From Corynebacterium meitnerae (GTDB lineage Bacteria > Actinomycetota > Actinomycetes > Mycobacteriales > Mycobacteriaceae): DNA of 64,000 bases. The DNA lies in contig NZ_JAKMUS010000008.1 in assembly GCF_027570075.1 (NCBI RefSeq), forward strand, positions 39,046 to 103,045. Reading direction: 5' to 3'. A program made the translations under genes and the position numbers. This document shows, piece after piece, positions 17,614 through 27,112 of the stretch (position 1 is its first letter; every line of letters starts with the position of its first letter). The notes beneath the pieces are model-generated. The model had not been told where the DNA came from. It searched no databases and was given only the letters and a program-made list of their open reading frames with translations.

Positions 17614-19154
17614 CGGATCACCTCCACGGTCTTGGCCTGCGCCATCGCAATGGCATTAAGCACAGCGTAGGCCTTGTGCAGGGTTTCATCAGCTTCGGCC
17701 TGTGGATTGGAGTCACGGACAACACCGGCGCCGGCCTGCACGGTGGCCACCCCAGCGCGGACGAAGGCGGAGCGGATAACAATGCAGGTGTCGAATTCGC
17801 CGTTGCCGCGCAGGTACCCCACCGCCCCACCGTAGGAACCGCGACGGGTGCCTTCGAGTTCGCGGATGAGTTCGGTGGCGCGCAGCTTCGGGGCGCCGGT
17901 TAGGGTGCCCATGTTCATGGAGGCGCGGTAGGCGTCGAGGGCATCGAGGTCGTCCGCAAGTGTTGCGGTGACACGGGAGACCAGGTGCATGACGCGGGAG
18001 TAGCGGTCCACCTGCAGCAGCTCACGCACCTGGCGGGTGCCGGGGCGGGCCACACGCGCCATGTCATTGCGGGCCAGGTCCACGAGCATGGTGTGCTCAG
18101 CGATCTCCTTGGCATCGGTGCGCAGTTCCAGCTCCATGCGAGTGTCCAGCTCATGGGTCGCACCACGCGGGCGGGTACCGGCGATGGGATACAGCTGCAC
18201 TTCGCGGGTCGCGGCGGAGAACTTCAGGTTGGATTCCGGTGAGGCACCGAAGAGCTCGTACGGCTCCCCCGCCCGATCGAGCCCGCGCACGTAAAACATG
18301 TACGGTGACGGGTTGGAATCACGCAGCTGCTGGTACGCCGCAAAAGCATCCGGGCACTGCGCTGTGAACGCGCGCGCCGGGACGACCTGATAAATATCGC
18401 CGTTATAAATATTGTCTTTCAGCTTGTCCACATCACGGCGGAACTCATCATCCGCCAAGCTCGCCTCCACGCGCAACGTGCCCTCACCCTGCGGGGTTGT
18501 GGGTGCGGGGGTGTGCGCTGTGCGGATCAGCTCAGCAAGCTCAAGCATTCGCTTATCGACGTCCCCCGTCCCCCAATCAACCCCCGACAACCGCGCCGTC
18601 GACGCGCGGTGATCAATGGTGAGGACGATCTCGGCGAGGATGAACTGGAAATCCGGGTAGGTGTTCGTGCTCTCATCGACGGCCGGCAGTTCCTCGAACG
18701 TGGCCAGGTAATCAAAGGCGAATCCACCGACGACCATGGGGAGGACATTCTCGGAGTCGGAGTAGCCCGCATCGCGGGTCAGGGCGCGCAGGACCTCAAC
18801 CGTGCTCGGGGCAGTCAGGCGCTCACGCTCATCCGCGGCCGTGGACGGTGGGAAGCTGAACGTGACCGGCTCGCGTGAGGTGAGGTAGTCGGCCAGCTGC
18901 TCCGTCAGGCGAGCAATGATCTGCTTCCCCGCCGGGCTCAGCGGCTCCGCCACAACCTCGTGGCCGTTGCACGTCAAACGCACAGACGCGCCGAGCACCG
19001 CCACGGACTGCAAACCAGACTTCGTGGTGATGTCGGCGGATTCCAGCAGCACCGTATCCGTGAGTGTTGTGCCGCCAAGGTGAGCGAACAAGGCGGAGGC
19101 ATCGGCGTGGTACGCCACGTCCATGTGTTGAACACGGGGTGAAGGATTGCTCAT
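17610..19154 (-). CDS. trpE: Anthranilate synthase component I
   Basis: The 514-residue chorismate-binding enzyme makes anthranilate and is the usual feedback-control point of the pathway. The tryptophan-sensing LLESA motif is at residues 36-40, and the catalytic chorismate domain has GTRPRG, ELRTDAKE-EH and GAPKLRATELI segments. I use ATG 19154 because it aligns the N-terminus with the C. glutamicum protein as I remember it; an ATG at 19184, right after the upstream stop codon, would add ten residues. A GTCGATAAGC copy (18551-18560) encodes VDK in the inter-domain region. Confidence 0.96.
   Translation of the reverse strand: MSNPSPRVQHMDVAYHADASALFAHLGGTTLTDTVLLESADITTKSGLQSVAVLGASVRLTCNGHEVVAEPLSPAGKQIIARLTEQLADYLTSREPVTFSFPPSTAADERERLTAPSTVEVLRALTRDAGYSDSENVLPMVVGGFAFDYLATFEELPAVDESTNTYPDFQFILAEIVLTIDHRASTARLSGVDWGTGDVDKRMLELAELIRTAHTPAPTTPQGEGTLRVEASLADDEFRRDVDKLKDNIYNGDIYQVVPARAFTAQCPDAFAAYQQLRDSNPSPYMFYVRGLDRAGEPYELFGASPESNLKFSAATREVQLYPIAGTRPRGATHELDTRMELELRTDAKEIAEHTMLVDLARNDMARVARPGTRQVRELLQVDRYSRVMHLVSRVTATLADDLDALDAYRASMNMGTLTGAPKLRATELIRELEGTRRGSYGGAVGYLRGNGEFDTCIVIRSAFVRAGVATVQAGAGVVRDSNPQAEADETLHKAYAVLNAIAMAQAKTVEVIR
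18551..18560 (-). repeat. GTCGATAAGC dispersed 10-mer inside trpE
   Basis: This copy reads in the coding direction after a run containing GGGGGAC twice. It encodes TGDVDKRM in the region joining the regulatory and catalytic parts of TrpE. Confidence 0.75.
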
Positions 19155-19184
19155 GCTGTCAAGCTTAGGCTGGTGATGAGGCAT

Positions 19185-19640
19185 TTAACTCTGATCCGCC
19201 TCACGCGCTGCATTGCGGAGCGCATCCAGGTTCACCGCGGGCGCCGGGGTGGCGTCGGTGGAATTGGTGGAGTCGGCAGAGTTAGCGTTGGCGGCCCGAA
19301 CGTCGTCGATAAGCCGTGCAGCACGCGCACCCATGTTCCCGCCGAGCGCACACGCGACAACCGCGAGCACAGCGAGCACCGCTGGAACAAGCCACAGCCA
19401 ACCGGAAGCGATGAATGAAAACGCCGCGCCGAATGCCAGCGCAGCACCCCCGAAGATCAAGTACGGGCCCACAATCCGGTGAGCCTGCACCCAAATACCT
19501 TCATCCTTACGCACCTCTGGGACACGCAAACCCACAATGCTGTTACCTGGCAGGCGACCCGCAGTAGCGAGCGCACCAGGAATCAGCAGAGCAAGAGCAC
19601 AAACGATGAAGATAATTCCGATAATGGCGCCAGCAGTCAT
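19185..19640 (-). CDS. SdpI-family membrane protein
   Basis: The 151-residue protein has three hydrophobic segments. It carries the SdpI signature NSIVGLRVPEVRKDEGIWVQAHR near residues 32-54, then a polar tail rich in Ser, Thr and Asp. SdpI of Bacillus is an immunity protein and signal receptor for a secreted toxin; whether this homologue has such a role is unknown. It is the first gene of the minus-strand trp transcript, and trpE follows without a gap if the upstream trpE start is used. A TAGACT -10 box (19654-19649) ends 8 nt before the ATG, suggesting a leaderless start. Confidence 0.85.
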   Translation of the reverse strand: MTAGAIIGIIFIVCALALLIPGALATAGRLPGNSIVGLRVPEVRKDEGIWVQAHRIVGPYLIFGGAALAFGAAFSFIASGWLWLVPAVLAVLAVVACALGGNMGARAARLIDDVRAANANSADSTNSTDATPAPAVNLDALRNAAREADQS

Positions 19641-19648
19641 GCCTAGAA

Positions 19649-19654
19649 AGTCTA
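19649..19654 (-). promoter_or_regulatory. Putative -10 box of the sdpI-trp transcript
   Basis: TAGACT fits the TANANT -10 consensus and lies 8 nt before the SdpI-family ATG. The trp genes could be read from here. I see no trp leader peptide with tandem Trp codons in the 98-nt divergent region. Confidence 0.45.
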
Positions 19655-19738
19655 CTAGGGGGCAACAGTTTCGTATTGGGAGGTTCCGTGATGGACAATG
19701 CAGGAGTACATGTCAATTCCTGTGCAAAGGTTTCTACT

Positions 19739-20968
19739 ATGAACTCTAAGTCGATCACCCGGTCGCTGCTGTTCTGGATTGTCGTGGCCATCATCCTCGG
19801 CATCGCTTGCAGCTTCTTCTTCCCCGTGTGGCTCGCCCGCATTTTCATTACCTTCAACGGACTGTTCTCCAACTTCTTGGGCTTCTTTGTCCCGGTGCTC
19901 ATCTTCGCGTTGATCACCCCGGCCATCGCCGGTCTGGGCAAGGGCGCCGGCAAGTGGCTGGGCCTCACCGCCGGCATCGCCTACGGCTCCACTATCATCT
20001 CCGGCCTCACCGCCTGGGGTCTCTCCGTGGCGCTGTACCCGTGGCTGCTGGGCGACCAGAAGCTCATCACGGCTGTGGATGACGTGGAGGAGGGTGCTTT
20101 GTCCCCCTTCTTCTCTGTGGAGATTGATCCGCCGTTCGCTGTCATGACGGCTCTGGTGCTGGCCTTCTGCGTGGGCATTGCTATGACCGCAGTGAAGTCC
20201 GACACGATGTACAAGCTGGCCACCGAATTCGAAGGCGCGATTATGAAGGTGGTTACCTCCTTTGTTATCCCGCTGCTGCCGCTGTTCATCTTCGGCATGT
20301 TCCTCAACCTGGGCATGAACGACAACATGGGCGCCACCCTCACCGCCTTCGGCAAGGTGCTGGCTCTCGCTGTCATCATGACCATCGTGCTGCTCGTTCT
20401 CCAGTACCTCATCGCTGGCGCTGTCGCTGGCGTCAACCCGGTGACCGCGCTGCGCAACATGCTGCCGGCCTACTTCACCGCCCTGGGTACCTCCTCGTCT
20501 GCAGCCACGATCCCGGTCACCCTCAAGTCCACCCTGAACAACAAGGTGGATGAGAACGTTGCCGGCTTCGTCGTTCCGCTCTGCGCAACGATCCACCTGT
20601 CTGGCTCCATGATGAAGATTGCCCTCTACGCCTTCGCCGTCATCTACATGGCTGGCATGGACGTCTCCTGGGGTCTCTCCCTCGGCTTCATCCTCCTGCT
20701 CGGCATCATGATGATCGCCGCGCCGGGCGTCCCAGGTGGCGCCATCATGGCGGCAACCGGTCTGCTCGCCTCCATGCTCGGCTTTAACGACGACATGGTC
20801 GCGCTCATGATCGCCGCCTACATCGTCATCGACTCCTTCGGCACCGCAGCCAACGTCACCGGCGACGGCGCGATCGCGCTCGTGGTCAACCGCTTCGCTG
20901 CTGGCAAGGTGGAGCGCATTTCGGCCGATGATTCTGAGGAGCAGGAGCTTATCGACGAAAGCGCGTAG
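19739..20968 (+). CDS. Dicarboxylate/amino acid:cation symporter (DAACS family)
   Basis: The 409-residue membrane protein has eight or more hydrophobic segments. It shows the family re-entrant loop motif with a Ser-rich stretch (GTSSSAATIPVTL, near residue 252) and the AAPGVPGG and N-x-D-like (FGTAANVTGDGAIALVVNRF) C-terminal transport core. These carriers take up glutamate, aspartate or dicarboxylates with Na+ or H+. In C. glutamicum a member of this family beside the trp operon is called TrpP and linked to tryptophan uptake, so that role is possible here. ATG 19739 is preceded by AAAGG; upstream in-frame starts at 19676 and 19691 are less likely. The C-terminus contains a GTCGATAAGC copy (20947-20956, reverse) encoding LID. 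Confidence 0.88.
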   Translation: MNSKSITRSLLFWIVVAIILGIACSFFFPVWLARIFITFNGLFSNFLGFFVPVLIFALITPAIAGLGKGAGKWLGLTAGIAYGSTIISGLTAWGLSVALYPWLLGDQKLITAVDDVEEGALSPFFSVEIDPPFAVMTALVLAFCVGIAMTAVKSDTMYKLATEFEGAIMKVVTSFVIPLLPLFIFGMFLNLGMNDNMGATLTAFGKVLALAVIMTIVLLVLQYLIAGAVAGVNPVTALRNMLPAYFTALGTSSSAATIPVTLKSTLNNKVDENVAGFVVPLCATIHLSGSMMKIALYAFAVIYMAGMDVSWGLSLGFILLLGIMMIAAPGVPGGAIMAATGLLASMLGFNDDMVALMIAAYIVIDSFGTAANVTGDGAIALVVNRFAAGKVERISADDSEEQELIDESA

Positions 20969-20995
20969 CTTCGCTAACCCCTCTTGGCTTTAGCC

Positions 20996-21030
20996 AAAAA
21001 CCGATGTTTCACGTGAAACATCGGTTTTTT
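20996..21030. terminator. Terminator built around parS site 2
   Basis: Positions 20996-21029 form a perfect 34-bp palindrome. Its centre is the 16-bp parS (21005-21020), and its outer arms are AAAAACCGA and TCGGTTTTT. With the T-run on both strands it has the form of a bidirectional intrinsic terminator closing the symporter gene. Confidence 0.85.
21005..21020. other. parS site 2
   Basis: A perfect TGTTTCACGTGAAACA, intergenic, 37 nt after the symporter stop codon and 27 nt before the next start. Confidence 0.93.
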
Positions 21031-21046
21031 TCTTTGCGCGCCTACG

Positions 21047-22513
21047 ATGGAGCGCATGGCTTTGGGATCAACAGCGAAGATCGCCCTCGGAACCTTAGGC
21101 GCCGCCGCTCTCGTCGGTGTTGGCACTACCGGACTGATTTATTCACTGACGGACGCGCCCGACCCGGCGCAGTTCGTTGTTGAGGTGGGCCAGGCTCCCA
21201 CCGTGACTATCGACGACCCCCAGGACGTCCTCTCCCCCGAGGATGAAGCCCGCATGCTTCGCGACGCTGAACGCCTCGACCACCCCGCCGTGGTAAAGCA
21301 GCTCCACTACCTCGTCTTCGCCACTAACCACGAGAATGTTTTCGACTCCGTGGAAGAGTACGTGCGGGACGCCTACCCGGAACTCATTGGCAATGCGGAG
21401 AACGACGATGACCGCTTCGCCGATGGCACCGCCATCATCGGCGTGGGCCTTGATCCCCGCCAGGCGTTTGCCTACTACGGCGACGACGTGGCCGCCGAGC
21501 TCCAGGTCGATTACGGCCAGCGCGATGAAGAGGTCCTCGATGCCATGGAGCCCGGCGTGCGCGACGGCAACATCCCGGCTGGTCTTTTCGCCGCCGCCAA
21601 GACAGCTTTCGACGTGGAGGCCGCCGAGGAATACGGCCTGGACAAAGCTAATGGTGACCGCGGCGGGTGGGCCTTTGGTGGCGGTGCGGGCGCTGCTGGT
21701 GCCACTGCCGCCGTTGGTGTGGCCGTAGGCCTTTCCCGGCAGAGCCGACGCCGCAAGCTGGAGCAAGCCCGCGAGGACTACAAGGCCGTGACCGGTGAGT
21801 ACGCGGCGCTATCCGGCCGCCTCGATGAGGTGGACATCCGCGCGAGTTCCCTGTCCTCCGCCTTCGCCGATGCGGAGATGCGCAAGCAGTGGGCGGAGGT
21901 CCGTGATCGCTTCCTCGGCTACCACGAGACCGTCAGTGGCGCCGGCGGGATCGGCGATATTGACATGACCAATGACAAGCAGGTGCTGAAGAACAGCAAG
22001 AAGCTGCGCGATGCCGCTGAATCGGTCGAGCACGTCTCCAACGCCGAGGACAACATCAACCGGATATTCAACATTGAAAATGGCGATGCCACCACCCGCC
22101 GCACCAGCCTCACCGATCTACGCGAGGACGTGATGGAGGCCCGCGTCGGCGTAAAGAATGATCGGTTGAGCTACGAGCTTGGCCAGCTGCTGGAGCGCAT
22201 CAACTGGCTCGACTCCAACCCGACGGCCCCGAACTTCATGGACGAATTCGTCCGTGTACTCGGTGATTACCGCCTGCTGCTGGACCAAGTGAAGAAGGAA
22301 GAGTTCTCCGACGTCAAGGAATACGAGCCACTCCACCGCCCAGCCATCTACGAGCGTGATTACTACTACCCCGGCTACATCAGCTACGTGTCCATGAGCA
22401 GCTGGCACGACAGCAACGTCCGCGCCCACGAAGACGCACAGTCTTCCTCCAGCACCCGCCCGGGTGTGTCCTCCTCCGGCTTCAGCGCCTCGGGCAGTTC
22501 CTCGTCGTTCTAG
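21047..22513 (+). CDS. DUF5129-type membrane-anchored protein with TPM-like domain
   Basis: The 488-residue protein has an N-terminal hydrophobic segment (residues about 12-33) and an extracytoplasmic domain to about residue 200 resembling TPM/DUF5129 proteins (VLSPEDEARMLRDAERL, VFATNH, GLDPRQAFAYYGDDV). A Gly/Ala-rich membrane segment (about 210-228) and a long charged helical region follow. The end is Ser-rich. This makes a two-helix membrane protein with an outer and an inner domain. A second ATG nine bases downstream (21056) is equally possible. Function is not established. Confidence 0.8.
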   Translation: MERMALGSTAKIALGTLGAAALVGVGTTGLIYSLTDAPDPAQFVVEVGQAPTVTIDDPQDVLSPEDEARMLRDAERLDHPAVVKQLHYLVFATNHENVFDSVEEYVRDAYPELIGNAENDDDRFADGTAIIGVGLDPRQAFAYYGDDVAAELQVDYGQRDEEVLDAMEPGVRDGNIPAGLFAAAKTAFDVEAAEEYGLDKANGDRGGWAFGGGAGAAGATAAVGVAVGLSRQSRRRKLEQAREDYKAVTGEYAALSGRLDEVDIRASSLSSAFADAEMRKQWAEVRDRFLGYHETVSGAGGIGDIDMTNDKQVLKNSKKLRDAAESVEHVSNAEDNINRIFNIENGDATTRRTSLTDLREDVMEARVGVKNDRLSYELGQLLERINWLDSNPTAPNFMDEFVRVLGDYRLLLDQVKKEEFSDVKEYEPLHRPAIYERDYYYPGYISYVSMSSWHDSNVRAHEDAQSSSSTRPGVSSSGFSASGSSSSF

Positions 22514-22536
22514 GAAGAAGTTCTAGGAGAAACAGC

Positions 22537-23058
22537 ATGACCGCTATCTACTACGCCAGTTTCTACGGCTCGACCAAGCAATACGCCGAAGAACTCGCCA
22601 CGCGCCTTGGCACCACCGCCGAGGACATCACCGAGGACACTGCGTCTGCCATCCGCGCCACCGATGAACCCCTGATCATCCTCTCCCCAATTCACGGGCC
22701 TTCCCATCCTGGTGTGAAGGTGGTGAAGGAGCTGGGTAAGGAGGGCGTCGAGAAGCGAAAAGTAGCCCTCGTGACAGTTGGCATGACTCTTGACCACGTG
22801 GTTGAGGCGCAGGACCCGGCCCGCGCGCTGCTCGGCGACCTGGCTGAGCATGTCGAGCGCTTCTACCTGCCCGGTCGGCTGAACTACTCCGAGCTCAGCC
22901 CCAAGCACCGCAACATCATGAAAGGCCTGATCACGATGTTGAAGCTCAAGCCCGGCAAAACCGAAAACGAGCGCATGATGATTGACACTTACGGCAAAGA
23001 CACTGATCGCGTCGACCTTGGCAGGCTCGACGCGATCATGGAGTGGGCTAAAAAGTAG
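22537..23058 (+). CDS. Flavodoxin-family protein
   Basis: The 173-residue protein starts IYYASFYGSTKQYAEELA, the FMN phosphate-binding loop (S/T-rich, residues about 7-14) of flavodoxins. It continues with ILSPIHGPSHPGVKVV and VALVTVGMTLDH, as in HemG-like or menaquinone-dependent oxidoreductase relatives. It should be a soluble FMN protein carrying electrons. AGGAGA at 22525-22530 precedes the ATG. It lies 24 nt after the DUF5129 gene and may share its transcript. Confidence 0.85.
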   Translation: MTAIYYASFYGSTKQYAEELATRLGTTAEDITEDTASAIRATDEPLIILSPIHGPSHPGVKVVKELGKEGVEKRKVALVTVGMTLDHVVEAQDPARALLGDLAEHVERFYLPGRLNYSELSPKHRNIMKGLITMLKLKPGKTENERMMIDTYGKDTDRVDLGRLDAIMEWAKK

Positions 23059-23066
23059 GCGAGTTT

Positions 23067-23477
23067 TTACTGCGCCTGAGTGTTGTTGTTCTGCTGGTTC
23101 TGGAGATCCTTTGACATCTCGCTGGACAGCTGGCTGGACTCCTCTTTCAGGTCAATCTCACCCTTAGCGGCCTGAACGATGAGGATGATGGGCGCAGCCA
23201 CCACACCAACGGCAAGGAACACTCCGATGATCGGCAACGTAGCGCGCTGAGCCCAGACCGAGGAAGCATAGAAAGGGCCGGCTGGGTAGCCGGTGGGGGC
23301 CTCCACCGGCGCAAAAACAAACGAGAAGTAATTCTGAGCAGAGGTCTGCGCGTGGTGCGCTGCTTCACCCAGCTGACGCTGAACATCCTCGATGGTCAAC
23401 GCATTAGCCTGCGGGGTGGCGGTGACTGGGGACAGTGCGATGGCCGCAGCAACAGCGGCAGCGGTGAGTTTCTTCAT
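23067..23477 (-). CDS. Small secreted protein with C-terminal membrane segment
   Basis: The 136-residue protein has a signal peptide (MKKLTAAAVAAAIAL, cleavage after ANA), a mature domain rich in His, Gln and aromatic residues, one membrane helix (ATLPIIGVFLAVGVVAAPIILIV), and a polar Gln/Asn-rich tail. AAGGAG precedes ATG 23477; the in-frame start at 23543 would lack a signal peptide at its N-terminus. The layout resembles the 6.7-9.8 kb array, but the sequence is not recognisably homologous. Function unknown. Confidence 0.8.
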   Translation of the reverse strand: MKKLTAAAVAAAIALSPVTATPQANALTIEDVQRQLGEAAHHAQTSAQNYFSFVFAPVEAPTGYPAGPFYASSVWAQRATLPIIGVFLAVGVVAAPIILIVQAAKGEIDLKEESSQLSSEMSKDLQNQQNNNTQAQ

Positions 23478-23601
23478 GGGTGCTCCTTGGGAAAATGGCC
23501 ATTGGGCTGGGAAAACGCGTTCCAGTATGGAAGTTATCAGCATTGTTCTGTAACGAAGATTCTGCTCCTGTTTTCACCTCAGTGCGGGGGTAAACAAGCC
23601 A

Positions 23602-23617
23602 TGTTTCACGTGAAACA
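23602..23617. other. parS site 3
   Basis: A perfect TGTTTCACGTGAAACA in the divergent region between the small secreted protein and leuS, 58 nt before the leuS start. Confidence 0.93.
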
Positions 23618-23660
23618 TCGCTAGAGGTGTCCGGGCGCTGTGCTGGTGGGGGCGACCTAT

Positions 23661-23666
23661 TACACT
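23661..23666 (+). promoter_or_regulatory. Putative leaderless -10 box of leuS
   Basis: TACACT lies 8 nt before ATG 23675, with no ribosome-binding site between, so transcription probably begins at or next to the start codon. Confidence 0.5.
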
Positions 23667-23674
23667 GGCTAACC

Positions 23675-26536
23675 ATGACTAACGCGACTGGACCGGCGTA
23701 CCGCTACACGGCGGGTATTGCCAACGAGATTGAGCAGAAGTGGCAGAAGTACTGGATCGACAACGGGACGTTCAATGCACCGAACCCGGTGGGCGATCTA
23801 GCTACGGGTGAAGGTGAGCTGCCGGCTGACAAGCTCAATGTCCAGGACATGTTCCCCTACCCCTCCGGCGCGGGCCTGCACGTGGGTCACCCGCTGGGTT
23901 ACATCGCGACGGATGTGTTCGCGCGCTACAACCGCATGTTGGGCAAGAACGTGTTGCACACGCTCGGCTACGACGCGTTCGGTTTGCCGGCGGAACAGTA
24001 CGCCATCCAGACGGGTACGCACCCGCGCACGACCACGATGGCGAATATTGAGAACATGACGCGTCAGCTCGACGCGCTGGGTCTGGGGCACGATCGTCGT
24101 CGTTCGGTGGCCACCACGGACCCGGAGTTTTACAAGTGGACGCAGTGGATCTTCCTGCAGATCTTCAATTCCTGGTTCGATGAGGATCAGCAAAAGGCGC
24201 GCCCGATTAAGGAGCTTGTCGACGAACTCGAGGCCGGTACCCGCACCACCAAGGATGGGCGCGTGTATGCCGACCTCGACGCGGCGGAGAAGCAGAAGGC
24301 TATCGACGAATTCCGCCTCGTCTACCTGTCTGATTCCATGGTCAACTGGTGCCCGGGCCTGGGCACGGTGCTGGCAAACGAGGAGGTCACCGCTGATGGC
24401 CGCTCGGAGCGCGGCAACTTCCCGGTCTTCCGCAAGCGTCTGCGTCAGTGGATGATGCGCATCACCGCTTACTCGGACCGGCTTCTGGACGACCTCGAGC
24501 TGCTCGACTGGCCGGACAAGGTCAAGGCAATGCAGCGCAACTGGATCGGCCGTTCCCGTGGTGCGGAAGTAACCTTCCGTGCGCAGGGTCCGGCAGGTCA
24601 GGAATTCGGCATCGACGTCTTCACCACCCGCCCCGACACCCTCTTCGGTGCCACCTACATGGTTCTCGCGCCGGAGCATGAGCTCGTGGATGAGTTGGTG
24701 GCAGAGGGGTACGCAGGGGACGTCGATAAGCGATGGACCTATGGCGAAGCAACGCCGAAGGATGCTGTGGCGGCGTACAAGCGCGCGATCGCGGCGAAGT
24801 CTGACGTGGAGCGTCAGGAGAATAAGGAAAAGACCGGTGTTTTCCTGGGCTCGTATGCCGTGAACCCGGTGAGCGGTGAGAAGGTGCCGGTGTTCATCGC
24901 GGATTACGTGCTCATGGGTTACGGCACGGGCGCGATCATGGCGGTGCCGGCGCACGATGAGCGCGACTACGAGTTCGCTACGGTCTTTGGTCTGCCGATC
25001 GTGCCGGTGCTCGACGGCGGCAATATCGCAGAAGAGGCCTTCATGGAGGATGGCCCGCACATCAACTCCGCGAATGACCGTGGCCTGGACATCAATGGTC
25101 TGGGCAAGGACGAGGGCATTGAGAAGGCCATCGCCTGGCTGGTCAGCGAAGGTGCTGGCCAGGAGCGTATTCAGTACAAGCTGCGCGACTGGCTGTTTGC
25201 GCGTCAGCGCTACTGGGGCGAGCCGTTCCCGATCGTGTACGACGAGAACGGTGTGGCGCACGCGCTGCCCGAGTCGATGCTGCCGGTCGAGCTGCCGGAT
25301 GTGGAGGACTACAACCCGGTCTCCTTCGATCCGGACGACGCGGACTCGGAGCCCTCTCCCCCGCTGGCGAAGGCCACCGATTGGGTGAATGTGACGCTGG
25401 ATCTCGGCGATGGTGAGAAGCAGTACACCCGCGACACCAACGTCATGCCGCAGTGGGCAGGATCGTCCTGGTACCAGCTGCGCTACATCGATCCGACGAA
25501 TGCGGACAAGTTCTGCGACCTGGAAAATGAGCGCTACTGGACCGGTCCGCAGCCGGACAAGCACGGCGCGAATGATCCGGGTGGTGTGGACCTTTACGTC
25601 GGTGGTGTGGAGCACGCGGTGCTGCACCTGCTCTACGCCCGCTTCTGGCACAAGGTGCTCTTTGACCTTGGCTACGTCAGCTCCAAGGAGCCGTACCGCC
25701 GCCTGTACAACCAGGGCTACATCCAGGCGTACGCCTACACCGATTCCCGTGGTGTGTACGTGCCGGCCGCTGAGGTTGAGGAGAAGGACGGCAAGTTCTA
25801 CTACAACGGCGAAGAGGTCAACCAGGAGTACGGCAAGATGGGCAAGTCCCTGAAGAATGCCGTTGCTCCGGATGACATCGCACGGGACTTTGGTGCCGAT
25901 ACGCTGCGTGTTTATGAGATGTCCATGGGACCGCTGGACACCTCCCGCCCGTGGGCAACCAAGGACGTTGTGGGTGCACACCGCTTCCTCCAGCGTCTGT
26001 GGCGCCTGGTCGTCGACGAGGAGACCGGTGAGGTCACCGTCAGTGACCAGCCGATGAGTGAGGAGGATGCGAAGCACCTCCACCGCACCATCGCCGGCGT
26101 GCGCGAGGACTACGAGCACCTGCGTGATAACACCGTGGTGGCCAAGCTCATCGAGTTCGTGAACTACCTGACCAAGTCCCGCGAGTCGACCGGCAATGTT
26201 TCACGTGAAACGGTGGAACCTCTCGTGCAGATGGTCTCCCCCGTCGCGCCGCACATCGCCGAAGAGCTGTGGGCACGCCTCGGCCACGAAGGCACGATCA
26301 CATTCGAAGCGTTCCCGACCTTCGATGAGAGCTTGCTTGTGGACGACACCCTGGAAATCCCCGTCCAGATCAACGGCAAGGTCCGCGCGCGTGTTGACGT
26401 GCCGACTGAAGCGTCCAAGGACGAGATCGAGAAGATCGCGCTTGCCGACGACCGCGTGGTCTCCCTCACCGAAGGCAAGAACGTGGTGAAGACCATCGTG
26501 GTGCCGGGCCGCATGGTCAACCTGGTGGTTAAGTAG
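23675..26536 (+). CDS. leuS: Leucyl-tRNA synthetase
   Basis: The 953-residue class I enzyme charges tRNA-Leu. The HIGH-type motif is at about 68-71 in [14 protein letters not shown], and the KMSKS motif is KMGKSLKN near residue 721. A CP1 editing domain lies between ([33 protein letters not shown]). I use ATG 23675, which matches the family N-terminus and the leaderless promoter. The gene holds a parS variant (26197-26212, encoding NVSRET) near its C-terminus and a GTCGATAAGC copy (24722-24731, encoding VDK) in the editing domain. Confidence 0.97.
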   Translation: MTNATGPAYRYTAGIANEIEQKWQKYWIDNGTFNAPNPVGDLATGEGELPADKLNVQDMFPYPSGAGLHVGHPLGYIATDVFARYNRMLGKNVLHTLGYDAFGLPAEQYAIQTGTHPRTTTMANIENMTRQLDALGLGHDRRRSVATTDPEFYKWTQWIFLQIFNSWFDEDQQKARPIKELVDELEAGTRTTKDGRVYADLDAAEKQKAIDEFRLVYLSDSMVNWCPGLGTVLANEEVTADGRSERGNFPVFRKRLRQWMMRITAYSDRLLDDLELLDWPDKVKAMQRNWIGRSRGAEVTFRAQGPAGQEFGIDVFTTRPDTLFGATYMVLAPEHELVDELVAEGYAGDVDKRWTYGEATPKDAVAAYKRAIAAKSDVERQENKEKTGVFLGSYAVNPVSGEKVPVFIADYVLMGYGTGAIMAVPAHDERDYEFATVFGLPIVPVLDGGNIAEEAFMEDGPHINSANDRGLDINGLGKDEGIEKAIAWLVSEGAGQERIQYKLRDWLFARQRYWGEPFPIVYDENGVAHALPESMLPVELPDVEDYNPVSFDPDDADSEPSPPLAKATDWVNVTLDLGDGEKQYTRDTNVMPQWAGSSWYQLRYIDPTNADKFCDLENERYWTGPQPDKHGANDPGGVDLYVGGVEHAVLHLLYARFWHKVLFDLGYVSSKEPYRRLYNQGYIQAYAYTDSRGVYVPAAEVEEKDGKFYYNGEEVNQEYGKMGKSLKNAVAPDDIARDFGADTLRVYEMSMGPLDTSRPWATKDVVGAHRFLQRLWRLVVDEETGEVTVSDQPMSEEDAKHLHRTIAGVREDYEHLRDNTVVAKLIEFVNYLTKSRESTGNVSRETVEPLVQMVSPVAPHIAEELWARLGHEGTITFEAFPTFDESLLVDDTLEIPVQINGKVRARVDVPTEASKDEIEKIALADDRVVSLTEGKNVVKTIVVPGRMVNLVVK
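24722..24731 (+). repeat. GTCGATAAGC dispersed 10-mer inside leuS
   Basis: The copy reads in the coding direction after GCAGGGGAC and encodes GDVDKRW in the editing region, the same GDVDK as in TrpE and TrpCF. Confidence 0.75.
26197..26212. other. parS site 4 (one mismatch), inside leuS
   Basis: TGTTTCACGTGAAACG matches 15 of 16 positions of parS. It encodes the same NVSRET hexapeptide as the site in trpCF. Confidence 0.8.
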
Positions 26537-26554
26537 CCGGAAAGGGTGTCGGTC

Positions 26555-27088
26555 GTGAGTCAACGCTCTGCCGCGATCGGCGCCCTCGTGGGCTATTCGG
26601 GCGTGGTCATTGCCTTGACCATGCTCAAAGCTTTTTATCGGATCGGCTACCTGTGGGATCCCGCCAACCAAATGCGGCGGGGACTTTCCCTCGCCCCCTT
26701 CGATGATCTGATTAATGCCAGCTCATGGTTCGGACCCGTCTTTGAGTACGGCGGGAATGTCGCATTCTTCGTGCCCGTGGGCATGCTGGCTTACATCCTC
26801 TTCCAGCGCGTATCCCGCCCACTTCTTGCAACGACCCTGCTCGGAGCTTGTTTCAGCCTGGCCATCGAGACATCCCAATACATCTTCGCGCTTGGCTACA
26901 GCGACATCGATGATCTGCTGATGAACACCCTCGGTGCCTTCATCGGTGCCGTACTGGCCAAACTATTCGGCCCGAAATTCCACTGGTTCTGGATCGGACT
27001 GGCATCCCTAGCGACCATCATCTTCGTCGGCCTAGTCATCGGCGGCGAAAGCCTGGGAGATCCCAGCAAGGTGAAGCAACTAAGTTAA
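26555..27088 (+). CDS. VanZ family membrane protein
   Basis: The 177-residue protein has four to five hydrophobic helices and the VanZ signature: NVAFFVPVGMLAYIL, then SLAIETSQYIFALGYSDIDDLLMNTLGAFIG near residues 110-140. Relatives include the teicoplanin-resistance accessory protein VanZ, but most members have no defined role. GTG 26555 has AAAGGG 8 nt upstream; a GTG at 26546 in frame has no room for a ribosome site. It follows leuS by 18 nt. Confidence 0.85.
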   Translation: MSQRSAAIGALVGYSGVVIALTMLKAFYRIGYLWDPANQMRRGLSLAPFDDLINASSWFGPVFEYGGNVAFFVPVGMLAYILFQRVSRPLLATTLLGACFSLAIETSQYIFALGYSDIDDLLMNTLGAFIGAVLAKLFGPKFHWFWIGLASLATIIFVGLVIGGESLGDPSKVKQLS

Positions 27089-27112
27089 GGGTATCGATTT
27101 AAGGGGGTTATC

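Noticed and set aside
23798..26119. 773-codon frame opposite leuS
   Set aside because: Antisense shadow caused by high G+C; composition is Arg/His/Val-rich with no domain, and the plus strand is clearly leuS.
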